Shown: positions 16,819 to 28,484 of the stretch, piece after piece
Numbering within the stretch: the stretch's first letter is position 1
How the letters are laid out: every line of letters begins with the position of its first letter
Origin: Adiantum capillus-veneris
Taxonomy: Eukaryota > Streptophyta > Polypodiopsida > Polypodiales > Pteridaceae
NCBI GenBank assembly: GCA_014529385.2
Contig: CM043963.1
Span: 96,598,912-96,662,911, forward strand
Reading direction: 5' to 3'
DNA: 64,000 nucleotides
The notes under the pieces: model-generated
Told to the model about the DNA's origin: nothing
Seen by the model: the letters and a program-made list of their open reading frames with translations, nothing else
Databases searched by the model: none
Translations under genes and position numbers: made by a program

Positions 16819-19800
16819 TTAAGTGTGAGAGAAGCTACTATACAAGCTAATATACAAGAGATGTAGAGAAGTGATGTAATACCCTACACCTAACTGCTTG
16901 CGAAAATGCGCAAAGCTCTCTGAGGGAAGTCCTTTTGTAAGTAGATCAACAGGATTTTTTGTGGTGTGAACTTTGACAAGCTGAAGTTGCTTATCCTCGA
17001 GCATTTCCCTGATGCAATGATACTTCACATCCACATGCTTTGTCTTTGAGTGATAAACTGGATTGCGAGCCAATTGTATAGCACTTTGACTATCACAATA
17101 TAACACAGGCATCTCTTCTTTGATTCCCAAATCTGTTACTAGTCGATTAAGACAAATTGATTCTTTGCATGCCTCTGATGCTGCAACATATTCAGCCTCT
17201 GTAGTAGACTGAGTAACACAATCTTGTAATCTAGAACGCCATGATACTGCTCCACCAGCCAATGTAAAGACATACCCTGACGTAGACCTTCGGTTGTCTA
17301 AGTCACCTGCATAATCTGAGTCTGTAAAACCCTTTACACTTAGCTCCTGACTCCCATAGCATATACACATACTCTTTGTAGCTTTCAGGTATCTCAATAT
17401 TCCTTTCACTGTCTCCCAATGTTTCTTGCCTGGGTTTGACATGTATCGACTTACTACTCCCACTGCAAATGCAATGTCTGGGCGAGTAGCAATCATTGCA
17501 TACATCAAACTACCCACTGCAGAAGCATATGGAATCTTATCCATTTTAGCCTGTTCTTCCTCAGACACAGGACAATCTTGTTTGCTAAGTTTCACATATG
17601 GTGGCAATGGAACACTCAATGCCTTTCCCTTCTCCATATTGAAACGTTGCAAAACCTTGTCAATACACTCTGTTTGAGATAACCAAATCAACTTCTTTGA
17701 TCTGTCTCTCTCAATGCGCATACCAAGTATATGACTTGCCTCACCCATGTCTTTCATGTCAAACGATTTTGCCATCTTTGACTTCAAAGCTGAAATTTCT
17801 TCCAAGTGCTTGCCAGCAATCAACATGTCATCCACATACAAAATAAGGATCAGCCAACTGCCATCCTTAGCCTTCTTTGTATATAGACAGTGATCGAACT
17901 CACTACGTTTGTAGCCTTGAGAAAGCATAAACTTGTGGAATTTATGGTACCATGCCCTCGGTGATTGTTTTAAGCCATAAAGACTCTTTAACAACTGGCA
18001 TACCCAATCTTCCTTGCCTTTTGTCAACAAACCCTTCTGGCTGCTGCATGTAAATTTCCACATCTAAATCACCATGCAAGAACGCCATCTTGACATCCAT
18101 TTGGTGCAACACCAAATCTAATATGGCAACCAATGCAAGAAAGCATCTCAATGTAGTCATTTTGACCACCGGAGAGAAGACTTCATCAAAGTCAATGAAT
18201 TGTTCTTGCTTAAAGCCCTTGGCAACAAGCCTTGCTTTGTACTTTGGATAAATATCATGAGCGATGATCTTATACCTATAAACCCATTTACAGGGTAGAG
18301 CCTTTTTGCCCCGTGGTAATTTAACTAGCTTCCATGTCTGGTTTTTATGCAGAGCTGTCATCTCTGACTGCATGGCCAATTGCCAATTCCCGGAGTCCTT
18401 CATTTGCACTGCTTCCTTGTAACATGAAGGCTCATTGCAATCAGTCAACATGACATAGTTCATAGATGGAACAAACCTATCAGGAGGTTGCGTGACACGT
18501 CCAGATCTACGCACAATAGGTGGCTCAGGCTTGGCCACAACCTGTGGTTCCACTCTATCCTGCCCTTGCTCCTCTTGAGCCCTGACATTTTGTCTTGCAC
18601 GTGCAGGTCCACCTTCTTGGAAGACAACTCTTCTAATCTCCTCAACCCTCTCTGGTTTAGAATGATATTTGGATTCATTAAAGTGAACATCATTGCTGCG
18701 GACAACCTTTCTGGATTCGGGATCCAAAAGTCTGTACCCCATCTCACCAGAATTACCATAGCCTAGAAAGATGCACTTTCTACTCTTTGGCTCAAGTTTG
18801 TTCCTAAATTCCTTTGGAACGTGAGTATATGCCTCACAGCCAAAGACTCTGAGATGCTTGTATGAGGGCATTTTGCCTGACCATACCAACTCTGGCACTG
18901 AATCTGTCTGCAAAACCTTGCTAGGAGATCTATTTACAAGATGAACAGCTGTTGATACAGCTTCAGCCCAAAACCCATTTGGCAGCTGTGCATTAGACAA
19001 CATACTTCTGACCTTCTCTTGTATGGTCCTAGTCATCCTCTCAGCAACACCATTTTGAGGAGGATTGTAAGGAGCAGTAAGTTCACGTCTTATACCTTTT
19101 GACTCACAAAAGTCCTGAAAGGCCTTTGAAACATACTCTCCACCATTGTCAGTGCGTAAGCATTTAACCTTCTTGCCACTCTGATTCTCCACAAGTGTCA
19201 CAAAAGTTTTGAAAACACTAAACGCTTCATCCTTGTGCTTGAGAAAGTAAACCCATACTTTCCTCGAGTAATCATCTATAAATATCATAAAGTAAGAAGC
19301 TCCCCCTAGAGATAGGTTAGGCATAGGTCCACACAAATCACTATGAACAAGTGCCAACTGTGTAGCTCTTCTACTGCTTCTATGCTTATGTGGCTGCTGT
19401 GTTTGCTTACCATACAGACAATGTTCACAGAATTCAAAATCATTAAATGAAAAGCCAGGAAAATAACAAGAACGAGACAAGATTTCCATTCCCTTCTTGG
19501 ACATATGTCCTAACCGGCTATGCCACAAAGAAACGTTCGGCTGCTCGGTTACATTGATTACATTTTTCGAGACATTTGATACATAAATCATGTAAAGTCC
19601 TCCAGACTTTACTCCATGTGCTAGTGTCATAGAACCCTTGGATATCTTCCACATGTTTTGTCCAAAAGTGGTGACGTAGCCAGCATCATCAAGTAAACCT
19701 GTGCTGATCAAGCTCTTTGTAATTGCGGGAACATGTCTCACATTCTTCAGCGTGAAAGAAGAGCCATTCTGAAACTTCAATTGAACATCTCCAACACCTA

Positions 19801-20859
19801 AGATCTCACATGTCTGCCCATTGCCTAGCCGAACATGATCTTTAGTGGTCACATAAGAGGTAAACCACTCCTTGTTTGGAGACACATGAAGTGATGCCCC
19901 TGAGTCTATAATCTAGTCACTCAGTGCATTTCCATCAGATGCTGTAAGAAGAGCTGAGTCCAAATTATTCTTCAAGAAGTAGATGTCTCCTGACACTAGA
20001 CTGTCATCCTCTGCAACAGTGTTTGGCACATTTATTTCTTGAATCTTCAATGAGGACTTGTTTTTCTCACCATGGTCTTCAGCTTTCTCTTTGCCTTTTT
20101 CTGCTTTCCATTCTCTGCAGTCTCTTTTCATGTGACCCGTCTTGCCACAATGGTAGCATTCTATGTCACTCTTGCCTTTAGCACTGCGGGACTTGCTACG
20201 AGATTGATTCCTCTTTCCACCTTTGTACTTTTCTTTGGTCCTTCCCCTGACAACTAAGGCTGTTCCTTTGCCTTTGTCCATTGTATTTCTATTGGTTTCT
20301 TCAGTAAGCAGACTTCCTTCTACACCTGCTATGTTCAAACCATCTGTAGGTGCAGAATTACTCAAAGCTGTGCGAAAAGTGTCCCAACTTTCCGGCAATG
20401 TGATCAACAGGAACATAGCTCTAACAGGTTTATCAAACTTGACACCTTGAGCTGACAACTGACTGTAGATTGTGTTGAATTCATTCTGATGATTGGACAT
20501 AGGTGTCCCTTCTTTCATCTTCAAGTCAACAAGCTTCTTAAGCGAGTATACCTGTGAAGCTGCACTCTGCTTCTCATAAAGATCACTCAGCTTTAACCAT
20601 GCTTGATAAGCCGACATCTCGTCTGCTACATTGAAGTAAACGCTTTCTGCCAAAGTCAGCATAATGGTAGAAAGTGCCAATTCATTCATTTCGCTCCATT
20701 CATCTTCGTTCATATCTTCTGGTTTTATCCCCTTGAGCTTTATAGGTTTTATCTGCTTCTTTTGTACCAACCATGCCAAATCTGCTTCTTCCACAATGGG
20801 AAATTGGTTCCATCCAGCTTCTTGATATTGTAAACAGCAGTGTCCTTTGATCCAGCCAT
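16819..20859 (-). pseudogene. copia Gag-Pol polyprotein of element B (lightly damaged)
   Basis: The start ATG at 20859 gives MAGSKDTAVYNIKKLDGTNF, a typical copia Gag start. Compared with sibling A, one base is missing at IWH (near 20770), shifting the frame. The zinc knuckle CYHCGKTGHMKRDC follows. TAG replaces the Trp codon before protease DSGASLHV (near 19913). Integrase has HSRLGHMSKKG, LCGP, LRTDNGGEY and the NGVAERM glutamate. The RT frame slips by one base near 18025, where an A run is longer than in A, then continues through YVDD to RNase H with SDYAGDLDNRR. The usual stop after RKQLGVG is lost, adding about 20 codons to 16819. Few lesions in about 4 kb indicate a young but inactive copy. 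Confidence 0.95.
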
Positions 20860-21956
20860 AGCTACGCTTCACAGTGGTTTACTTTCCTGGGAAAAATTCG
20901 GCAGAGTTTCCCCTGTAAACTGACCTCTGAACCAATATCAACCTGTCAAATGAACCAAGAAAGATTCAGATTCTGCATAAATTTCGGCAGAGTCTCCTTT
21001 GTAAAATGGCTCTGATGTACTCAAAAACAGACCAAAAAACAGCTCAAAAAACACTATCTCTCTGACACTGTAAGCGCGGGTAAACCTGTCCTGCACCTGT
21101 ACTGTCTCTCACTTTCCTGTCACTGTCCTGTAAGCATAGACTGTGACAATGCCTTAACGGCAGTAAAGCAAAGATGCAATCCCAACTGTCTAACTCACAG
21201 TCAATACATCCTAGCTGCCTATCTAAGGGTGCTCGAGGGATCGCTCCAAGACCTGTATCACCGAAAGGATCTCAACATTCGAGAATCCCCCAGCTCAATA
21301 AAACCTCACTCGACCCTCAACAAAGGCTGCACTAAATCTGACAGTACATACACTTCCCACAAAGTCATACATCCACAAATTTTCCACTATATGCTGTAAC
21401 CGCTGCGGCGGTTGTTTGCTGCGTGACTCACAGCCAGCAAACCCTCAAAAAACATACATCATCTTTGACAATACATCCCATGTGGAAGTACCTGCAATGT
21501 CAGGATGAAATCTGGAATATCAAGTAGCAAACACAAGCTACCTGATGAACTAGTGGATGTTGCCTATAGTCTGTGTGTAGATGCGTCCGTGTCGTATGTG
21601 ACACGCCTCCAAGAACTGTGAGCCGTCCTTCGATGTGTAGACAGCCACAAATCAACACTCTGGGAGTGTGGATATCCTCAACACCTGCAGTCGTAGGCTG
21701 AAAACCCCAAGTTTGATGAGTCGGATCTGCACCCGCCGACACCACGTAGTCGAAAATGGACTACGCAGACCTTTGTCGAAGCCGAACGGTGGCCGAGATG
21801 ACCTCAGAATGAAATTCTGAGAACACCAAGGCCTTCGGGTTTTCCCACAGGATTTGGGGCCGTGTCTTCGCCTGTCGAATTTCACTCCAATCTGAGCTGG
21901 TGACTCTAGCCTCCTGCAGTGCTGCCGCGAGCCTCGATCTGAGCTCTGATACCAGT
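20860..21956 (-). other. 5' leader of element B with tRNA-Met primer site
   Basis: Untranslated leader between the 5' LTR and Gag; no gene. The primer-binding site is at 21943-21954. The same leader, with modest divergence, occurs in element A at 25617-26703. Confidence 0.85.
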
Positions 21957-22148
21957 TGAAGGAGTACGAGCGGAAGTGCGACGCGAGAGAGAATGAGAGA
22001 AGAAGAGAACTACGATATGGTGAACTCGCTCTACTGTAATGTGTAGAGCATAGTGAGTTCTTATTAGGTTTTTACAAAAGAATATGTGTACATACCTGGC
22101 GGCCCGCCCACTTACCTGGCCGACCACATTGGGCTTTATACCCCAACA
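21957..22148 (-). repeat. 5' LTR of copia element B
   Basis: 192 bases; followed on the plus strand by CTTTGTAGC, which is the interrupted RNase H coding sequence of element A. Confidence 0.95.
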
Positions 22149-25100
22149 CTTTGTAGCTTTCAGGTATCTCAATATTCCTTTCACTGCCTCCCAATGTTTC
22201 TTGCCTGGGTTTGACATGTATCGACTTACTACTCCCACTGCAAATGCAATGGTTGGGTGAGTATCAATCATTGCATACATCAAACTACCCACTGTAGACG
22301 CATATGGAATCTTATCCATTTCAGCCTGTTCTTCCTCAGACACAGTTAAATCTTGTTTGCTAAGTTTCACATATGGTGGCAATGGAACACTCAATGCCTT
22401 TCCCTTCTCCATATTGAAACGTTGCAAAACCTTGTCAATATACTCTATTTGAGATAACCAAATCAACTTCTTTGATCTGTCTCTCTCAATGCGCATACCA
22501 AGTATATGACTTGCCTCACCCATGTCTTTCATGTCCAAGGATTTTGCCATCTTTGACTTCAAAGCTGAAATTTATTCCAAGTGCTTGCCAACAATCAACA
22601 TGTCATCCACATACAAAGTAAGGATCAGCCAACTTCCATCCTTAGCCTTCTTTGTATATAGACAGTGATCGAACTCACTACGTTTGTATCCTTGAGAAAG
22701 CATGAACTTGTGGAACTTATGGTACCATGCCCTTGGTGATTGTTTAAATCCATAAAGACTCTTTAACAACTGGAATACCAAATCTTCCTTGCCTTTATCA
22801 AAAAACCCTTCTGGCTGCTGCATGTAAATTTCCACATCTAAATCACCATGCAAGAACGCTGTCTTGACATCCATTTGGTGCAACACCAAATCTAATATGG
22901 AAACCAATGCAAGAAAGCATCTCAATGTAGTCATCTTGACCATCGGAGAAAAGACTTCATCAAAGTCAATGCCTTGTTCTTGCTTAAAGCCCTTGGAAAC
23001 AAGCCTTGCTTTGTACTTTGGTTGACTATCATGAGCGGTGATCTTATACCTGTAAACCCATTTACAAGGTAGAGCCTTTTTGCCATGTGGTAATTTAACT
23101 AGCTTCCATGTCTGGTTTTTATGCAGAGTTGTCATCTCTGACTGCATGGCCAATTCCCAATTCCCGGAGTCCTTCATTTGCACTGCTTCCTTGTAACATG
23201 AAGGCTCATTGCAATCAGTCAACATGACATAGTTCATAGATGGAACAAACCGATCAGGAGGTCGCGTGATACGTCCAGATTTACGCAAAATAGGTGGCTC
23301 AGGCTCAGCCACAACCTGTGGTTCCACTCTATCCTGTCCTTGCTCCTCTTGAGCCCTGACATTTTGTCTTGCACGTGTAGGTCCATCTTCTTGGAATAAA
23401 ACTCTTCTAATCTTCTCAACTCTCTCTGGTTTAGAATGATATTTGGCTTCATTAAAGTGAACATCATTGCTGCGGACAACCTTTCTGGATTCGGGATCCA
23501 AAAGTCTGTACCCCATCTCACCAGAATTACCATAGCCTAGAAAGATGCACTTTCTACTCTTTGGCTCAAGTTTGTTCCTAAATTCCTTTGGAACGTGAGT
23601 ATATGCCTCACAGCCAAAGACTCTGAGATGCTTGTATGAGGGCATTTTGCCTGACCATACCAACTCTGGCACTGAATCTGTCTGCAAAACCTTGCTAGGA
23701 GATCTATTTACAAGATGAACAGCTGTTGATACAGCTTCAGCCCAAAACCCATTTGGCAGCTGTGCATTAGACAACATACTTCTGACCTTCTCTTGTATGG
23801 TTCTATTCATCCTCTCAACAACACCATTTTGAGGAGGATTGTAAGAAGCACCTTTTGACTCACAAAAGTCCTGAAAGGTCTTTGAAACATACTCTCCACC
23901 ATTGTCAGTGCGTAAGCATTTAAGCTTCTTGCCACTTTGATTCTCCACAAGTGTCACAAACGTTTTGAAAACACTAAACGCTTCATCCTCGTGCTGGAGA
24001 AAGTAAACCCATACTTTCCTCGAGTAATCATCTATAAATGTCATAAAGTAAGAATCTCCCCCTAGAGATAGGTTAGGCATAGGTCCACACAAATCACTAT
24101 GAACAAGTGCCAACTGTGTAGCTCTTCTACTGCTTCTATGCTTATGTGGCTGCTGTGTTTGCTTACCATACAGACAATGTTCACAGAATTCAAAATCATT
24201 AAATGAAAAGCCAGGAAAATAACAAGAACGAGACAAGATTTCCATTCCCTTCTTGGACATATGTCCTAACCGGCTATGCCACAAAGAAACGTTCGGCTGC
24301 TCGATTACATTGATTACATTTTTAGAGACATTTGATACATAAATCATGTAAAGTCCTCAAGACTTTACTCGATGTGCTACTGTCATAGAACCCTTGGATA
24401 TCTTGCACATGTTTTGTCCAAAAGTGGTGACGTAGCCAGCATCATCAAGTAAACCTGTGCTGATCAATCTCTTTGTAATTGCGGGAATATGTCTCACATT
24501 CTTCAGCGTGAAAGAAGAGCCATTCTGAAACTTCAATTGAACATCTCCAGCACCTAAGATCTCACATGTCTGCCCATTGCCTAGCCGAACATGATCTTTA
24601 GTGGTCACATAAGAGGTAAACCACTCCTTGTTTGGAGACACATGAAGTGATGCCCCTGAGTCTATAATCCAGTCACTCAGTGCATTTCCATCAGATGCTG
24701 TAAGAAGAGCTGAGTCCAAATTATTCTTCAAAAAGTAGATGTCTCCTGACACTAGACTGTCATCCTCTGCAACAGTGTTTGTTACATTTATTTCTTGAAT
24801 CTTCACTGAGGACTTGTTCTTCTCACCATGGTCTTCAGGTTTCTCTTTGCCTTTTTCTGCTTTCCATTCTCTGCAGTCTCTTTTCATGTGACCCTTCTTG
24901 CCACAATGGTAGCATTCTATGTCACTTTTGCCTTTAGCACTGTGGGACTTGATACGAGACTGATTCCTCTTTCCACCTTTGTACTTTTCTTTGGTCCTTC
25001 CCCTGACAACTAAAGCTGTTCCTTTGCCTTTGCCCATTGTATTTCTATTGGTTTCTTCAGTAAGCAGACTTCCTTCTACACCTGCTATGTTCAAACCATC

Positions 25101-25616
25101 TGTAGGTGCAGAATTACTCAAAGCTGTGCGAAAAGTGTCCCAACTTTCCGGCAATGTGATCAACAGGAACATAGCTCTAACAGGTTTATCAAACTTGACA
25201 CCTTGAGCTGACAACTGACTGTAGATTGTGTTGAATTCATTCTGATGATTGGACATAGGTGTCCCTTCTTTCATCTTCAAGTCAACAAGCTTCTTAAGCG
25301 AGTATACCTGTGAAGCTGCATTCTGCTTCTCATAAAGATCACTCAGCTTTGTCCATGCTTCATAAGCCGACATCTCGTCTGCTACATTGAAGTAAACGCT
25401 TTCTGCCAAAGTCAGCATAATGGTAGAAAGTGCCAATTCATCCATTTCGCTCCATTCATCTTCGTCCATATCTTCTAGTTTTATCCTCTTGAGATTTATA
25501 GGTTTTATCTGCTTCTTTTGTACCAACACGTGCCAAATCTGCTTCTTTCACAATGTGAAATTGGTTCCATCCAGCTTCTTGATATTGTAAACAGCAGTGT
25601 CCTTTGATCCAGCCAT
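22149..25616 (-). pseudogene. copia Gag-Pol polyprotein of element A, 5' part
   Basis: The start ATG at 25616 begins Gag. A TGA replaces a Trp codon near 25560 (LWKK becomes L*KK). The Gag zinc knuckle reads CYHCGKKGHMKRDC, and protease DSGASLHV is intact. A TGA occurs near 24357 where B reads SGGLY. In integrase, a deletion of about six codons removes the residues between ESKG and YNPPQNG found in B. RT contains YVDD (LYVDDMLIVG). A TAA near 22571 replaces a Glu codon. The frame then runs to YLKATK at 22149, where element B is inserted; the rest of the gene is at 16099-16593. The glutamate motif reads NGVVERMNRT. Confidence 0.94.
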
Positions 25617-26703
25617 AGCTACGCTTCACAGTAGTTTACTTTCTTGGGGAAAATTCGGCAGAGTTTCCCCTGTAAGCTGACCTCTGAACCAATATCAACC
25701 TGTCAAATGAACCAAGAAAGCTTCAGATTCTGCAAAAATTTTGGCAGAGTCTCCTTTGTAAAATGGCTCTCGTGTACTCAAAAAACAAACCAAAAAATAG
25801 CTCAAAAAACCACTGTCTCTCTAACACTGTAAGCTGTGGGTAAACCTGTCCTGCACCTGTACTGTCTCTCACTGTCCTGTCACTGTCCTGTAAGCATAGA
25901 CTGCGACAATGCCTCAACGACAGTAAAGCGAATATGCAATCCCAAATTTCTAACTCACAGTCAATACATCCTAGCTGCCTATCTAAGGGTGCTCGAGGGA
26001 TCGCTCCAAGACCTGTATCACAGAAAGGATCTCAACATTTGAGAATCCCCCAGCTCAATAAAACCTCACTTGATCCTCAACAAAGGCTGCAGTAAATCTG
26101 ACAATACATAAACTTCCCAGAAAGTCATACATCCACAAATTTCCCACTGTATGCTGTAACCGCTGCGGCGGTTGTTTGCTGCGTGACTCACAGCTAGCAA
26201 ACCCTCAACAGACATACATCATCTCTGACAATACATCCCATGTGGAAGTACTTGCAATGTCAGGATGAAATCTAGAATATCAAGCAGTAAACACAAGCTA
26301 CTTGATGAACTAGTGGATGTCGCCTACAGTCTGTGTTTAGATGCGCCCGTGTCGTATGTGACACGCCTCCAAGAACTGTGAGCCGTCCTTTGATGTGTAG
26401 ACAGCCACAAATCAGTACTATGGGAGTGCCGATATCCTCAACACCTGCAATCGTAGGCCTAAACCCCAAATTTGCAGAGTCGCCTAAACCACGTAGTCGA
26501 AAATGGCCTGCGCAGAACTTTGTCGAAGCCGAACGGTGGCCGAGATGACCTCATAATGAAATTCTGAGAACACCAAGCCCTTCGAGCTCTCCGACAAGTT
26601 TTGGGGCCATGTCTTCGCCTATCGAATCTCACTCCAATCTGAGCAGGTGACTCTAGCTTCCTGCAATGTTGTCCCGAGCCTCGATCTGAGCTTTGATACC
26701 AGT
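25617..26703 (-). other. 5' leader of element A with tRNA-Met primer site
   Basis: Untranslated leader homologous to that of element B; primer site at 26690-26701 with one mismatch to the B version. No gene. Confidence 0.85.
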
Positions 26704-26893
26704 TGAAGGAGTACGAGCGGAAGTGCGACACGAGAGAGAGTGCGAGAAGAAGAGCACGATGATATGGTGAACTCGCTCTGTTGTAATGTGTAGAGCATAG
26801 TGAGTTCTTATTAGGTTTTTACAAAAGAATGTGTACATACTTGGCGGCCCGCCCACTTACCTGGGTGACCACATTGGGCTTTATACCCCAACA
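26704..26893 (-). repeat. 5' LTR of copia element A
   Basis: 190 bases; followed by GATCC (26894-26898), which matches the five bases before the other LTR at 15818. Confidence 0.95.
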
Positions 26894-26898
26894 GATCC

Positions 26899-28386
26899 AT
26901 CCTTCTGGAAGAGGCTGATTGGTTTTGATCCGAGCTTGAAAAGGAATCTCAGCCATCTCTCTGTACTGTGGTTAGCCATAATGTCCTTTTCAGGCAGTTT
27001 AGTGGACTCAACAGTGAGTTGCAGTAGTTGGTTGGTGATCTTAGTGAGGCCTCTGATCTGTATTTTCCACTCGCCCATACACAGTTTGATCCTCTGCACC
27101 TCATCTTTCAGCTCCTGGAGGTCATTCAGGTGGAGAGCGTCGTTGCACAATGTTTGCCAAGTTTTCCATTCCACAGTCGATCGCTCATACCAATCTTGAA
27201 GATCATCAGTAATCTTAAATATGTGAGCCGATCGACTGGTTCTAGATGTTGAGGGTAAAGTGCTGGAAAAAATCTTGGCAACTCTGCATTTCTTGTTGGT
27301 AAAGCATACAAGAGAACTGGGGAATCATGCACAAATTCCAAGAAGTTAAGGACGACCTGGTTCTCTTGCTGCATCATCTTTCTGGTTACTCTAACCAGCT
27401 GAAATAGTCGCCGGAGAGTAGTTGCATGTTCTCCCACTGACATTCGAGTTTGAGGTCCCTTGCAGGTGGCACTCTAGTCTTCAAGAATGGTCCGCACCCT
27501 TTGATCTAGAACTCCCCTAGCAATCTGCATTTGCACTAAGTCCTCTTTCAATTGATTTCGGACATCCTTCACGCATTTATATGTCGGCTTGTTCCCCAAC
27601 AGCAACTCTAATTCCATAACCAGAGAGTGACAATCTGCAGTAGACTGCTGCTGCCAATGTGGATTGGTTACTCTCTCTTCAGCAGTAGTATCCATTCAGG
27701 CACCCTTTCTAACAGCTGTATTGTACTGGGATGTGTAGGTAATTGGCAGACCTCTTGATCATGGAAAGCAGCTAATTTCCAATGCTCAACCATTTCTCTG
27801 GCTCCGACATACAGTCACTGGAAACGCTCCAGATCAGAGGTAAGATCATCATCCTCCAAATACCGCCTTGTTATAGGAGCCTGCTGATGTCTCAATCTCT
27901 TATTCAACGTGATGAGCTGTAATAAATGTTTCTCAACACCTGTTGGTTTCTCAGTCATAGCTTTGCCTTTCCCTTTAACATCCCTGTTGTGTTGTGATTG
28001 GTGTGCCGGTGGATTCCCAATGTTGCTGGGTTGTTGCTCTCCTAGCTGTTGATTGCTCGACCGTTACTCTTTATGATAGTATGGCTGGTCTGCGTGTGTG
28101 ACTGATCTCCTTCAGCTATCCCTGTAGCACCAGTACCAGGTTCTGGAGGTGGAGATGGGGGAGAGGCATGATCATCATTATCATTATGCCCTTTGTTTGG
28201 TTCATCCTCCTCCTTATCTGCTTCTTCTTCCTCCTTATCCTCATCTTCTTCAATGGTAGTCTGCTGTTCAATGTAATCAAGGATAAAAGCTCCACCACTT
28301 ACCGTTCCTAGACTTCTGTGCACCGCAACTGACGTGGCAGACATGCATTGAATAAGAATTTCCCCCGTCATTGAAATGATTACCAC
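26899..28386 (-). pseudogene. extra 3' ORF of gypsy element C, function unknown
   Basis: This lies downstream of integrase on the minus strand, so in the position of an env-like or accessory gene. Pieces: an acidic stretch EDEDKEEEEADKEEDEPNK then a Ser/Pro run (28386-28042); a helical segment MELELLLGNK...QLKEDLVQMQIARGVLDQR (27695-27474); LVRVTRKMMQQENQVVLNFL (27443-27126); and LNDLQELKDEVQRIKLCM (27174-26881). The parts are in different frames. No transmembrane segment or signal peptide is evident, so env is not supported; the composition is that of a coiled-coil, low-complexity protein. Confidence 0.5.
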
Positions 28387-28484
28387 TGATATTCCATCTG
28401 ACTGTTGGTCCCCTAAAAACTAAAAACTTTGTCCCCACTTTTTTGGTTCAGGTATAAGCCTGGCTTGGTCATGCTGGTACTGGT

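Larger units (their letters stand above)
16599..22148 (-). mobile_element. Ty1/copia element B, nested in element A of the same family
   Basis: Complete 5.55-kb element with LTRs 16599-16789 and 21957-22148, about 97% identical by eye (5 substitutions and 1 indel in 192). Its 5-bp target duplication is CTTTG. The primer site TGGTATCAGAGC (minus, 21943-21954) is complementary to initiator tRNA-Met. The purine tract CTTTAAGTGGGAGGT abuts the 3' LTR. The long 5' leader (20860-21942) has no coding frame. Confidence 0.97.
15818..26893 (-). mobile_element. Ty1/copia element A, interrupted by its sibling B
   Basis: 5' LTR 26704-26893 and 3' LTR 15818-16009 (about 96% identical by eye) lie between GATCC target duplications. 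Internal sequence runs 26703-22149, then resumes at 16598 after element B. The primer site matches initiator tRNA-Met (minus TGGTATCAAAGC, 26690-26701). Coding order gag-PR-IN-RT-RNH is that of copia. Multiple stops make it defective. Confidence 0.95.

Noticed and set aside
26899-28386. Envelope gene in element C
   Set aside because: No signal peptide, transmembrane segment or furin-like site could be seen.
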